From Evansella cellulosilytica DSM 2522 (lineage in GTDB: Bacteria > Bacillota > Bacilli > Bacillales > Salisediminibacteriaceae), in assembly GCF_000177235.2 (NCBI RefSeq), contig NC_014829.1:2728001-2792000 (forward strand): a stretch of 64,000 nucleotides of DNA, read 5' to 3'. Position 1 is the first letter of the stretch; the number at the start of each line of letters is the position of its first letter. This document shows, piece by piece, positions 56,426 to 64,000 of this stretch. The notes beneath the pieces are model-generated. The model did no database searches, was not told where the DNA came from, and saw nothing but the letters and a program-made list of their open reading frames with translations. The position numbers and the translations under genes are program-made.

Positions 56426-56517
56426 TTTGACAGCTAAGATCTTATCGCCCCTATTATTACTCCTATGACATTATCTCATTGGTGCAACCGAATCTAACAA
56501 AAAGTCCAACCATAACA

Positions 56518-56550
56518 AATAAAAAAGCCACTCTCTTTTGAGAATGACTT
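56518..56550 (-). terminator. rrn-type terminator now ending the ileS transcript
   Basis: Minus-strand stem AAGUCAUUCUC, loop AAAA, GAGAGUGGCUU (56525-56550), followed by U6. Its 3' arm is identical to that of the rRNA terminator at 3511-3521. All 11 pairs form in minus-strand RNA, two of them G-U; the plus-strand copy would have C-A mismatches. Confidence 0.88.
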
Positions 56551-56553
56551 TAT

Positions 56554-56650
56554 GTGCCCAGCGAAGGCATTGTTTTAAACGCCCAACTTTATGCAGAGTT
56601 GGAGAGCACACTACCATCTTCGACATGCAGTGATCTCTCCCACTATCCAC
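56554..56650 (-). pseudogene. Decayed 5S rRNA gene
   Basis: About 97 bases aligning with the intact 5S at 3541-3656. Shared blocks on the plus strand are TGCCCAGC, CCCAACT, TTGGAGAG against CTGGAGAG, ACTACC, TTCG-CATG, and TCTCCC against TCTCCG. Many substitutions and about 20 missing bases break the 5S helices, including the loop with CCCGTTCCCATGCC, so it is very unlikely to be functional. The homology extends through the terminator and the spacer up to the repeat array, as at the intact operon. No 23S remnant is visible between it and ileS. Confidence 0.85.
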
Positions 56651-56690
56651 ACTGGAAACAAAAAAATTATAATAGTCTCTACACGATTGA

Positions 56691-59453
56691 TTATGTGTAG
56701 TGGTTTAATACAATATCTGTGCAGCTATCACAAAGGCCCGGGTGATCTTCATGCTTTCCTCTTGATGGTGTTACTACCCAGCACCGTTCACATTTTTCCC
56801 CTTCAGCAAAATCAACTACGATTTTCAAGTAATTGTATTCCTTCGCTTCTGATGGGGCATCACTTTTTTGAGACACAGTAGCTGTAGAAGTGATAAATAA
56901 TTTATTCAACGATGGAATATTAGCTAATAATTCTTGATCCTTTTCATCTGCATAAATGGCTAATGCAGCTTCCAGACTCTTTTTTATACCTTTTTCATTA
57001 CGAGCTTCTTCTAGTGCTTTTAGTACATCATCACGTAATTCCATGAAGTGGTCCCATTTTTCTACTAAATGGTCAGAAACATGATATTCCTTCACTTCAG
57101 GAATATCCGTTAATTGTACACTCTCAGTAGTCACGCCAGGGATATGCTTCCAAACCTCATCTGTCGTATGGGATAAGATTGGTGACATTAGCTTTGTTAA
57201 AGCTACTAGCGTCTCATACATAACCGTTTGTATACCACGTCTGTCTGGATGACTGGCATGTTGAATATATAGTGTATCTTTTGCAAGGTCCATATAAAAT
57301 GAGCTAAGCTCAATCGTACAAAAATTGTGCACTTTATTATAAACTGATCCAAATTGAAATTCTTCGTAACTATTTCTAACATCTTTTACTAATTGGTTTA
57401 GCTTCACGATCATATATTGATCAAGCTCAGACATATCTTCAAAATTAACTTTATCCGTTTCTGGATTAAAGTCGTGGATATTACCGAGCATAAATCGGAA
57501 CGTATTACGAATCTTTCTATACACTTCAGCAACTTGTTTTAAAATATTATCAGATACTCTTACGTCGGCTTGATAATCAACAGAAGATACCCAAAGACGT
57601 AATATGTCTGCACCTAATTGCTTCATTACTTTATCTGGGACAACAACATTACCAACTGACTTACTCATTTTACGCCCTTCACCGTCTAGCGTAAAGCCGT
57701 GACTTAAAACAGTTTTATATGGCGCTTTTCCTGTTACAGCGACTGCAGTAGATAATGATGAGTTAAACCATCCACGATACTGGTCTGACCCTTCTAAATA
57801 CATGTCTGCTGGTCGTTGTAATTCTGCTCTCTCTTCTAGTACTGATTGATGAGATGATCCAGAGTCAAACCATACGTCCATAATATCTGTTTCTTTTGTA
57901 AAAGTACCATTCGGACTATGTTCGGATTTAAAGCCTTCGGGTAGTAAGTCAATCGTATCCCATTCAAACCATATATTAGACCCGTGTTTACGGAATAAAT
58001 TAGAAACATGTTCAATTGTCTCATCTGTAATGATAGGCTCATTATTTTCACCGTAGAATACCGGAATAGGAACGCCCCAAGCTCTTTGGCGTGAGATACA
58101 CCAATCTCCACGATCTCTTACCATGTTATATAGTCTCGTTTCCCCCCAGTGAGGTACCCAATTTACTTCATTGATTTCCTTTAATAAATCTTCACGGAAA
58201 TCTTTAATAGATGCAAACCATTGTGCAGTAGCTCTATACATTACTGGTTTTTTTGTTCTCCAATCATGTGGATAAGAGTGTGTCATAAATGACAAATGTA
58301 GTAACGCACCTACTTCTTTTAGTTTTTCTGTAATCGGTTTATTAGCTTCATCATAAAATAAACCTTCAAACATCGGTGCTTCCTCTGTCATAACCCCTTT
58401 ATCATCTACTGGGCATAGTACATCAAGACCATACTTTTGACCAACAATAAAGTCATCTTCCCCGTGTCCTGGAGCGGTATGAACACATCCGGTACCGGCT
58501 TCTAATGTTACATGTTCTCCAACCATCACTAGAGATGAACGATCATAAAAAGGATGTTTAGCAACTGTATTTTCTAATTTTATTCCCTTAACTGTTTTTA
58601 AAATTTCATAGTCTTGCCATTCAAGCTCTGTCTCTAACTGTTCTAAAAGTCCTTGAGCAACGATAAACTTATTCCCATCGACTTTTACAACAACATAATC
58701 TAAATCAGGATGAACGGAAATACCTAAGTTTGCAGGGATAGTCCAAGGTGTTGTTGTCCAGATTACATATTTTTCATCTCCATCTAGAACATCTTTCCCA
58801 TCCACAACATCAAAAGCAACATAAATAGATGGAGAGCGTTTATCGTGATATTCAATTTCCGCTTCTGCTAAAGCTGATTCAGAAGACGGTGACCAATATA
58901 CTGGTTTTTTCCCTTTGTAAATATATCCTTTTTTAGCCATTTCACCGAAAACTTTAATTTGTTGCGCTTCATAGCCATGATCAAGTGTTACATACGGATT
59001 TTCCCAATCACCTCGTACACCTAATCTTTTAAATTGTTCACGCTGATTATCGATTTGCTTCAAAGCATACTCTTCACATTTTTCACGAAATTCAGCAATT
59101 GTTAATTTTTTACGGTCAACTTTCCCTTTTTTTGTTAGAGCGGTCTCAATTGGCAAACCGTGAGTATCCCAACCTGGAACATATGGAGCATGAAAGCCTG
59201 TCATTGACTTATACCTTACGATAAAATCTTTTAAAATTTTATTTAATGCATGCCCCATATGAATATCTCCGTTTGCATAAGGGGGGCCGTCATGTAATAT
59301 AAAAAGCGGTCTTCCTTCCGTACGTTTTTGAACTTTCTCGTATAACTTATTACTATCCCAATCTTCCTGCATTTGTGGCTCTCGATTTGGGAGATTTCCA
59401 CGCATAGGGAAATCTGTTTTCGGCATTAGTAAGGTATCTTTATAATCCATCAT
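56691..59453 (-). CDS. ileS: Isoleucyl-tRNA synthetase
   Basis: Class I aminoacyl-tRNA synthetase charging tRNA-Ile, with an editing domain against valine. It has 920 residues. The HIGH-type motif is HMGH at 65-68, KMSKS lies in the second half, the CP1 editing region has [13 protein letters not shown], and the C-terminal zinc site is CERCWV...CDSC. The ATG at 59453 (MMDYKDTLL) follows AGGAGG by 6 bases; the longer frame lacks an SD. It is controlled by a T-box leader 310 bases upstream, an unusually distant position. Confidence 0.97.
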   Translation of the reverse strand: MMDYKDTLLMPKTDFPMRGNLPNREPQMQEDWDSNKLYEKVQKRTEGRPLFILHDGPPYANGDIHMGHALNKILKDFIVRYKSMTGFHAPYVPGWDTHGLPIETALTKKGKVDRKKLTIAEFREKCEEYALKQIDNQREQFKRLGVRGDWENPYVTLDHGYEAQQIKVFGEMAKKGYIYKGKKPVYWSPSSESALAEAEIEYHDKRSPSIYVAFDVVDGKDVLDGDEKYVIWTTTPWTIPANLGISVHPDLDYVVVKVDGNKFIVAQGLLEQLETELEWQDYEILKTVKGIKLENTVAKHPFYDRSSLVMVGEHVTLEAGTGCVHTAPGHGEDDFIVGQKYGLDVLCPVDDKGVMTEEAPMFEGLFYDEANKPITEKLKEVGALLHLSFMTHSYPHDWRTKKPVMYRATAQWFASIKDFREDLLKEINEVNWVPHWGETRLYNMVRDRGDWCISRQRAWGVPIPVFYGENNEPIITDETIEHVSNLFRKHGSNIWFEWDTIDLLPEGFKSEHSPNGTFTKETDIMDVWFDSGSSHQSVLEERAELQRPADMYLEGSDQYRGWFNSSLSTAVAVTGKAPYKTVLSHGFTLDGEGRKMSKSVGNVVVPDKVMKQLGADILRLWVSSVDYQADVRVSDNILKQVAEVYRKIRNTFRFMLGNIHDFNPETDKVNFEDMSELDQYMIVKLNQLVKDVRNSYEEFQFGSVYNKVHNFCTIELSSFYMDLAKDTLYIQHASHPDRRGIQTVMYETLVALTKLMSPILSHTTDEVWKHIPGVTTESVQLTDIPEVKEYHVSDHLVEKWDHFMELRDDVLKALEEARNEKGIKKSLEAALAIYADEKDQELLANIPSLNKLFITSTATVSQKSDAPSEAKEYNYLKIVVDFAEGEKCERCWVVTPSRGKHEDHPGLCDSCTDIVLNHYT

Positions 59454-59514
59454 GCTAATCCTCCTATTTTCATTTAGCTCTTTTCGCATAGATTGTTGTT
59501 TTTAAGTATATTCA

Positions 59515-59705
59515 TATGCTTGACTGCACTACAGGCGGCGCTTTCCGCGGGCAAGGCTTCTAGAGAGACTCGAAAAGGTCGATAATTACCTTTTCCAATC
59601 ACTCAATACAATGAGCAGCCCCACACCGAAGGTTCTTCAGCACTTGCTACTCCCGCTGAAGTCGCCACCTTTCGTTTCACCAAGCTGAAAACAAAACAGC
59701 CTTTC
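59515..59705. repeat. Intergenic repeat element inside the ileS leader
   Basis: About 190 bases with blocks GGCGGCGCTTTCCGCGGGCA, AAGGCTTCTAGAGAGACTCG, GGTTCTTCAGCACTTGCTAC and CCCGCTGAAGTCGCCACCTT. These resemble, from memory, a common Bacillaceae intergenic element and are related in type to the copy at 34540. It occupies most of the gap between the T-box terminator and the ileS start, so it is transcribed as 5' untranslated RNA whenever the T-box reads through. Confidence 0.65.
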
Positions 59706-59761
59706 ATTCTTATAAAACTTTCATTTCTATGAGCAACGGTTGCTTACGTTTTTTAGCAAAT

Positions 59762-60030
59762 AAAAAACCTCCTCATCCACAAAGGGACGAGAAGGATACC
59801 CGCGTTACCACCCTAATAAATATAACACTGTTATATTCACTTAGTAATCGTTTAACGGTCATTAGCCGGCATAGTCTACTAAGAACATTATTCCGTTCGG
59901 TATGCAACTCAAGGGTGATCTTCCAAATGAATCTAGTGTCAGGCTCCCACCAACCCTGACTCGCTTTGCCTAGTACTTCATATGTACTGTCCCTATCTTC
60001 GTTATCACTTATTATTATCTTCTCCAAAAA
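59762..60030 (-). promoter_or_regulatory. T-box riboswitch for ileS (specifier ATC, isoleucine)
   Basis: On the minus strand: AGTA of stem I near 60000, specifier codon ATC at 59917-59919 within GGAAGATCACC, the T-box AGGGTGGTAACGCGGGT (59798-59814), and a terminator TCGTCC/GGATGA with T6 (59762-59794). Uncharged tRNA-Ile should stabilise the antiterminator and allow ileS expression. Confidence 0.95.
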
Positions 60031-60110
60031 AATAATGATTCAATCATATTTGAGTTTTTTACTCATAAAATCTTATTAAAGTATATGATAAGTTCAATTC
60101 AAGCGTCAAG

Positions 60111-60605
60111 TTATGATTCTTTATTTAATTCAAATTCCGCATCTAACTTACTAATATCATCCCAATCCTCTGTGCTGAGCATTTCAAGTTGGGCTTCAAG
60201 TAGCATTTTAAACCGTGTTCGGTAAACCGAAGCTTGTTTTTTCAACTCTTCAATTTCCAATGCTACTTTTCTTGATTTACTTAATGCTTCATTTACAATT
60301 CTATCTGCATTTTTCTCAGATTCTTTAATGATTAATTTTGCCTCTTTTTCAGCATTACGTTTTACTTCCTCAGCTGTTTCCTGGGCAATTAAAATGGATC
60401 TATTTAACGTACTTTCAATATTAGAAAAATGACTAAGCTTATCCTCTAACTCAGAAACTCTATCAAATAGTTCCTTTTTCTCTCGTATAACAATCTCATA
60501 GTCTTTGATCACTTGGTCTAAAAACTCGTTTACTTCATCCTCATCATAGCCACGAAATCCTCGAGAAAATTCCTTATTATGAATATCTAGCGGCGTTAAC
60601 GGCAT
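60111..60605 (-). CDS. divIVA: Cell division protein DivIVA
   Basis: Coiled-coil protein that binds negatively curved membrane at poles and septa and recruits Min and sporulation proteins. It has 164 residues. The N-terminal lipid-binding domain is MPLTPLDIHNKEFSRGFRGY, with the exposed Phe/Arg tip; two long coiled-coil segments follow (about 30-60 and 65-145). The SD GGAGGTGG supports the ATG. It lies between ylmH and ileS as in all Bacilli. Confidence 0.97.
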   Translation of the reverse strand: MPLTPLDIHNKEFSRGFRGYDEDEVNEFLDQVIKDYEIVIREKKELFDRVSELEDKLSHFSNIESTLNRSILIAQETAEEVKRNAEKEAKLIIKESEKNADRIVNEALSKSRKVALEIEELKKQASVYRTRFKMLLEAQLEMLSTEDWDDISKLDAEFELNKES

Positions 60606-60702
60606 AACAGGCCACCTCCAATTATGTTTTAATTACAACGTTTCTTCTATTATAATACATATTTTCGACAAACAGTACTCTAATTCCTTTAATCACGACA
60701 AA

Positions 60703-61476
60703 TCATTTTGGGAATGCAACAGATAGACGAAACTTATTTTTCTTTGTCTGTCCTTCATTCGAGACTATTTCACATCGGCCTTTCCCTCTTACAGATAATA
60801 CATCTTTTATTTGAAGTGAAAAGCTCGGATCCTCTATTACCTTCCAATTAACCTTTATGTATCCATTTTCTATCATAGGTTTAACCTTTGACCTAGACAG
60901 TTTGTATACTTCAGCCACAATTGTATCGAGTCTCAGGGATGATGCAGTGATGTGCAAATAAGAATATTCCTTCGTTACACTAATACTTTCCTCGATAGGA
61001 ACCACTTGTAAGCTTACTCTCGCCTTTCCTACAGATTTTAAATTCCAACTAACAAATTCAGCTACTTCCTTTGCTAGTACAATTTGAAACCGTTCAGCAG
61101 AATTAAGAATGTCGCCAAATTTCTCTCGCTTTAAACCAACATTCATTAAGGCACCTAATATTTCCCTATGCTCTATTTGAACAAACTTTGTTGGATATAA
61201 GAGCTCGTATAGAGCAATGTCGTAATCCTCTGTTACTGGCTCCACATAGTGCGGATATATTAGGCACCTTTTTCTCTCTGCTTCCTTATAACCTCCGTAG
61301 AAGGATACTGCAACCTCATCATTTTGGCCTACCAAGGATTGAACAATGTATTGTTGACGTGGATCAAGAAAGTCGGTCAACTTTGAACGGTATTGTTCAA
61401 TTGCTGTCTCCTTCCACTCCATTACTTGGTCTACAAAGGCGTGTTCGTCCTTTCGAAAGTGTTGATAAACACTCAT
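60703..61476 (-). CDS. ylmH: S4-domain RNA-binding protein YlmH
   Basis: RNA-binding protein; in B. subtilis it is linked to ribosome-associated quality control and cell division. It has 257 residues. The N-terminal half is the YlmH-specific domain; the S4 domain is at about 180-245 (LRLDTIVAEVYKLSRSKVK). The ATG at 61476 is preferred, with GGAG 11 bases upstream, to a longer frame from 61509. rqcH, its proposed partner pathway, is also in this window. Confidence 0.93.
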   Translation of the reverse strand: MSVYQHFRKDEHAFVDQVMEWKETAIEQYRSKLTDFLDPRQQYIVQSLVGQNDEVAVSFYGGYKEAERKRCLIYPHYVEPVTEDYDIALYELLYPTKFVQIEHREILGALMNVGLKREKFGDILNSAERFQIVLAKEVAEFVSWNLKSVGKARVSLQVVPIEESISVTKEYSYLHITASSLRLDTIVAEVYKLSRSKVKPMIENGYIKVNWKVIEDPSFSLQIKDVLSVRGKGRCEIVSNEGQTKKNKFRLSVAFPK

Positions 61477-61530
61477 GCAATAAACAACTCCATTAAAAAT
61501 TTTACACAATCTCTATACACAATCTCTTTT

Positions 61531-61797
61531 TTAAACAAATAGACTAAATAAGAACGTAACGCCATCTCTAGCGAAATTCAATGCAAAAATTGCAATAAGT
61601 GGAGAAATATCAATCATACCAATCGGGGGAATGATTTTTCTAAATGGAGCAAAATATGGCTCCACCAATTTCCCAATAATTCTTCCTATCGATGACTCCC
61701 TAGCATTTGGAACCCAAGACATAAACACATAAATAATACATAGGAAAAAGTAAATCGTAAATATACGCTGTATTACATCGTGAAGTAAAACTATCAT
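61531..61797 (-). CDS. ylmG: YggT-family membrane protein YlmG
   Basis: Small membrane protein of 88 residues with two hydrophobic helices (about 5-25 and 65-86) flanking the family motif SWVPNARESSIGRIIGKLVEP and FRKIIPPIGMIDISP. It is associated with division or envelope functions by gene neighbourhood. The SD AGAAAGGTGG precedes the ATG. It lies between sepF and ylmH. Confidence 0.94.
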   Translation of the reverse strand: MIVLLHDVIQRIFTIYFFLCIIYVFMSWVPNARESSIGRIIGKLVEPYFAPFRKIIPPIGMIDISPLIAIFALNFARDGVTFLFSLFV

Positions 61798-61820
61798 AAA
61801 ATTAAATCCACCTTTCTGTA

Positions 61821-62228
61821 CTAATCTTGAAGCATCTCTGATATAGATCCAGATACGTCTACGTTATCAGGTGTACAAAGAAATATGTTAGACCCGAGCT
61901 TCTGAATATCGCCACCAATAGCATATACTGTGCCACTAATGAAATCGACTACTCGTTTTCCTTGTTCGTGCGGTAATCGTTGTAAATTAATAACAACTGA
62001 TTTTCTATTTTTTAAATGGTCCGCAATTTCTTGAACCTCGTCATAGCTATGAGGTTCAATAAGCATTACTTTTGCTTGGTTTTGTATGCTCGTTAAACTC
62101 ACTACATTCTTTTTTTCTTTCTCGTGCCGTTGAGGGTATGTAGGCTCAATATCTCCACTATGCTCGACGGTATCCTCATATTCATCTTCAAGCTCAAAGA
62201 ACTTCTTAAAAGTCTGCTTTAAACTCAC
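61821..62228 (-). CDS. sepF: Cell division protein SepF
   Basis: Membrane-associated FtsZ anchor that shapes the septum. It has 135 residues. The N-terminal amphipathic segment (MSLKQTFKKFFEL) targets the membrane, a variable charged linker follows, and the C-terminal globular domain has SVVINLQRLPHEQGKRVVDF and GGDIQKLGSNIFLCTP. It starts with GTG, with AGAGGTG 7 bases upstream. Confidence 0.96.
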   Translation of the reverse strand: MSLKQTFKKFFELEDEYEDTVEHSGDIEPTYPQRHEKEKKNVVSLTSIQNQAKVMLIEPHSYDEVQEIADHLKNRKSVVINLQRLPHEQGKRVVDFISGTVYAIGGDIQKLGSNIFLCTPDNVDVSGSISEMLQD

Positions 62229-62249
62229 AGTATTTCACCTCTCTATTCT

Positions 62250-62933
62250 TTACTCTTCCTTCCCTACTAAAGCAGTTCCTATACGAATAAAGGTTGCTCC
62301 CTCTTCAACTGCAATGGCAAAATCATTAGACATTCCCATCGATAACTCATGACACGGTGCATGAGATAATTTCAACTTCTCTATCTTTTCCTTCAATTCT
62401 CTCAATTGTCGAAAATATGGTCGAACTTCTTCTGCATTCTCTACAATTGGGGCCATAGTCATTAAACCTACAACCTCAATTGCTTTATACTTTGATAAAT
62501 CATGAATAAAAGAAATTGTTTCTTCAGGTTTAATTCCTGATTTCGTTTCCTCTCCTGATACATTTACTTGAACGAAGCACTTCATCGTTTCCCCTTCAGG
62601 TGTACGCTTGTCTATTTCTTTCGCAAGAGATAAACGATCTAATGAATGGATATAATCAAATTGATGAATCATTTTCTTTACTTTTTTTGATTGTAAACTC
62701 CCAATAAAATGCCATGTCCCTTTTTCTCCAAGCACTTCCCATTTCTTAAGAGCTTCTTCTACACGATTTTCACCTATATGCTGAATACCAGAAGCTAAAG
62801 CATCTTTTGCTCGTTCAATAGATACGTACTTTGTAACTGCTATTATGTTAACACAGTTATAGTCTCTATTCTCCTTTTTACAAGCATCTTTCACAACTTG
62901 ATGAATTCTATTTAGATTCTCTTGTACTGACAC
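62250..62933 (-). CDS. ylmE: YggS-family PLP homeostasis protein (YlmE)
   Basis: Pyridoxal-phosphate-binding protein that buffers PLP, without known catalysis. It has 227 residues, an alanine-racemase-like barrel. PLP-binding Lys is in IIAVTKYVS; HIGENRVEEALKK, HFIGSLQSKK and SMGMSNDFAIAVEEGATFIRIG are conserved. I start it at the GTG at 62933 (SVQENLNRIH) because GGAAGGAG lies 8 bases upstream; an ATG at 62960 has no SD. pgeF/ylmD, normally between ylmC and ylmE, is absent. Confidence 0.94.
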   Translation of the reverse strand: MSVQENLNRIHQVVKDACKKENRDYNCVNIIAVTKYVSIERAKDALASGIQHIGENRVEEALKKWEVLGEKGTWHFIGSLQSKKVKKMIHQFDYIHSLDRLSLAKEIDKRTPEGETMKCFVQVNVSGEETKSGIKPEETISFIHDLSKYKAIEVVGLMTMAPIVENAEEVRPYFRQLRELKEKIEKLKLSHAPCHELSMGMSNDFAIAVEEGATFIRIGTALVGKEE

Positions 62934-63067
62934 GAGCGAGACTCCTTCCAAACTAAACATTTATTTCATACTAATATCATAAAGAATCTTTGCTCATCAA
63001 GCAATGATTAATCAGTGAGACATTATCATTTTTTTTAGAATAACGTCGTATTTTGGGTAAAAAAACA

Positions 63068-63092
63068 AAACCTCCGCATATGAAGGAGGTTT
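63068..63092 (-). terminator. Terminator of ylmC
   Basis: Stem AAACCTCC / GGAGGTTT directly after the ylmC stop, followed by UGUUUUUUU on the minus strand. Confidence 0.88.
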
Positions 63093-63356
63093 CTAATCAT
63101 CATCTGAATCGCTCGCGCCACCAGGATGATGCCGTACAAGAACAACATCAGAACCTATTTTAACGACATTTTTCCAAGGAACAATGATCTCTTGATCTCC
63201 ACGATTAAATAACCCCATCATCTTACCTCCACCAATAATTAAAGCATCTACTTTCCCAGATTCTAAATTAATATCCAAGTCAGTAATATGTCCTAGTAAA
63301 CGGCCATCTGCGAGATTGACAATATCCTTCGCTTGAATATCAGATATTTTTAACAT
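63093..63356 (-). CDS. ylmC: PRC-barrel sporulation protein YlmC/YmxH family
   Basis: Small PRC-barrel protein of 87 residues with the family features MLKISDIQAKDIVNLADGRLLG, DLDINLESGKV and EIIVPWKNVVKIGSDVVLV. An acidic tail (SDSDDD) ends it. The SD GGGGAGGGG supports the ATG. Genes of this family are often found next to sigG and regulated with sporulation; the molecular role is not known. Confidence 0.93.
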   Translation of the reverse strand: MLKISDIQAKDIVNLADGRLLGHITDLDINLESGKVDALIIGGGKMMGLFNRGDQEIIVPWKNVVKIGSDVVLVRHHPGGASDSDDD

Positions 63357-63478
63357 ACTAGACCCCTCCCCTTTATTCGATACATTGTATGCATAACTTG
63401 TTCAACTTATATCACTAATAATAAAATCTTTTAACTAGCTATCTTCGGTAGGAAAATTGTCTTTTTATACGTAAAAAG

Positions 63479-63521
63479 GAGGGGGACTCAAAAGGTTGAT
63501 TATACCTTTTAAGTCCCCCTC
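63479..63521 (-). terminator. Terminator of sigG with repeat-like flank
   Basis: Long stem GAGGGGGACTTAAAAGGT / ACCTTTTGAGTCCCCCTC with an 8-base loop, followed by CUUUUU on the minus strand. The plus-strand arm ACTCAAAAGGTTGATT is shared with the pyr operon terminator. The adjacent 63556-63601 is a copy of the sequence at 34902-34942. Confidence 0.88.
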
Positions 63522-63599
63522 TATACGAGTGACCTCTGCAATTCCTGGCTTATGTAGGTCATTGCCAGAACTACTTATCTTTTAGGACACCCGTGCGTT

Positions 63600-64000
63600 T
63601 TATTCTTTAGCATGTTTATTCATTTGTTGAATGGCAGCCTTTTCTAGTCTGGAAACTTGTGCTTGGGAAATACCGATTTCATCGGCAACCTCCATTTGCG
63701 TTTTCCCTTGGAAAAAGCGCATATCAAGTATCATTTTTTCCCTGTCATTTAAGCGAATCATTGCTTCTTTTAACGCAATCTCTTCAATCCATTGAATGTC
63801 CTTTTGTTTATCATCACTAATTTGATCCATCACATAAATTGGATCTCCTCCATCATTATAGATTGGCTCAAACAATGATACTGGATCTTGAATTGCGTCT
63901 AAAGCAAATACAATATCTTCTTTTGGTACATCTAATACTTTTGCAATTTCTTGAACAGTTGGCTCCCGCTCACGTTTTTTCTCATTCATCATATTGTCTC
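63600..64000 (-). CDS. sigG: Sporulation sigma factor SigG, C-terminal part (cut by window edge)
   Basis: Forespore-specific RNA polymerase sigma factor. The visible 133 residues cover the end of region 3 and all of region 4: FALDAIQDPVSLFEPIY, GGDPIYVMDQISD, the -35-binding helix-turn-helix QMEVADEIGISQAQVSRLEK and the terminal KAAIQQMNK. The match to B. subtilis SigG is close. The frame stays open to the window edge, so the start lies outside. Placement next to the ylm cluster is standard. Confidence 0.95.
   Translation of the reverse strand, partial: DNMMNEKKREREPTVQEIAKVLDVPKEDIVFALDAIQDPVSLFEPIYNDGGDPIYVMDQISDDKQKDIQWIEEIALKEAMIRLNDREKMILDMRFFQGKTQMEVADEIGISQAQVSRLEKAAIQQMNKHAKE

Noticed and set aside
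56554-56650. A second functional 5S rRNA
   Set aside because: The conserved helix and loop sequences are lost and about 20 bases are missing, so it is treated as a pseudogene.

Overview
This 64 kb window is chromosomal DNA from a spore-forming, low-GC Gram-positive bacterium of the family Bacillaceae. Evidence for this is spoVM, sigG, the divIVA/sepF/ylmC-H cluster, a B. subtilis-like pyr operon with three PyrR attenuators, an ileS T-box and FapR control of lipid genes. The very acidic extracytoplasmic part of PrkC and the types of intergenic repeat hint at an alkaliphilic genus (Evansella/Salipaludibacillus-like), but that is inference. Almost every gene is on the minus strand. The plus-strand exceptions are yfkK, rpmB and rqcH.

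Read in the direction of transcription (right to left): sigG (partial) - ylmC - ylmE - sepF - ylmG - ylmH - divIVA (division and sporulation); ileS behind a T-box; lspA - rluD-type pseudouridine synthase; the full pyrimidine operon pyrR-P-B-C-carA-carB-K-D-F-E; a heterodimeric ABC exporter; rqcH (plus strand); yloC - remA - gmk - rpoZ - coaBC - priA - fmt - rsmB - rlmN - prpC - prkC - rsgA - rpe (nucleotide/CoA supply, restart, translation, Ser/Thr signalling); spoVM; rpmB (plus strand); yloU - fakA - DegV/FakB-like protein; sdaAB - sdaAA; recG; fapR - plsX - fabD - fabG - acpP (fatty acid synthesis); rnc. A complete 16S-23S-5S operon with tandem promoters follows, then a long 52-bp repeat array, yfkK and smc (cut by the window edge). 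Compared with B. subtilis as I recall it, def, thiN and pgeF/ylmD are missing from their usual slots, and the rRNA operon splits the rnc-smc pair.

The least ordinary part of the window is non-coding. Downstream of the 5S gene lies an array of 18 units of 52 bp. An 8-unit array of the same period and related sequence lies between ileS and lspA. It sits about 90 bp beyond a decayed 5S rRNA gene and an rrn-type terminator, the same layout as at the intact operon. This looks like the fossil of a second rRNA operon 3' end. Many units carry a GTGTCAT-N9-ATGACAC type palindrome, and 52 bp is close to five helical turns, so the palindromes would face one side of the DNA. Other dispersed intergenic repeats occur in at least four gaps; one lies between the ileS T-box and its start codon.
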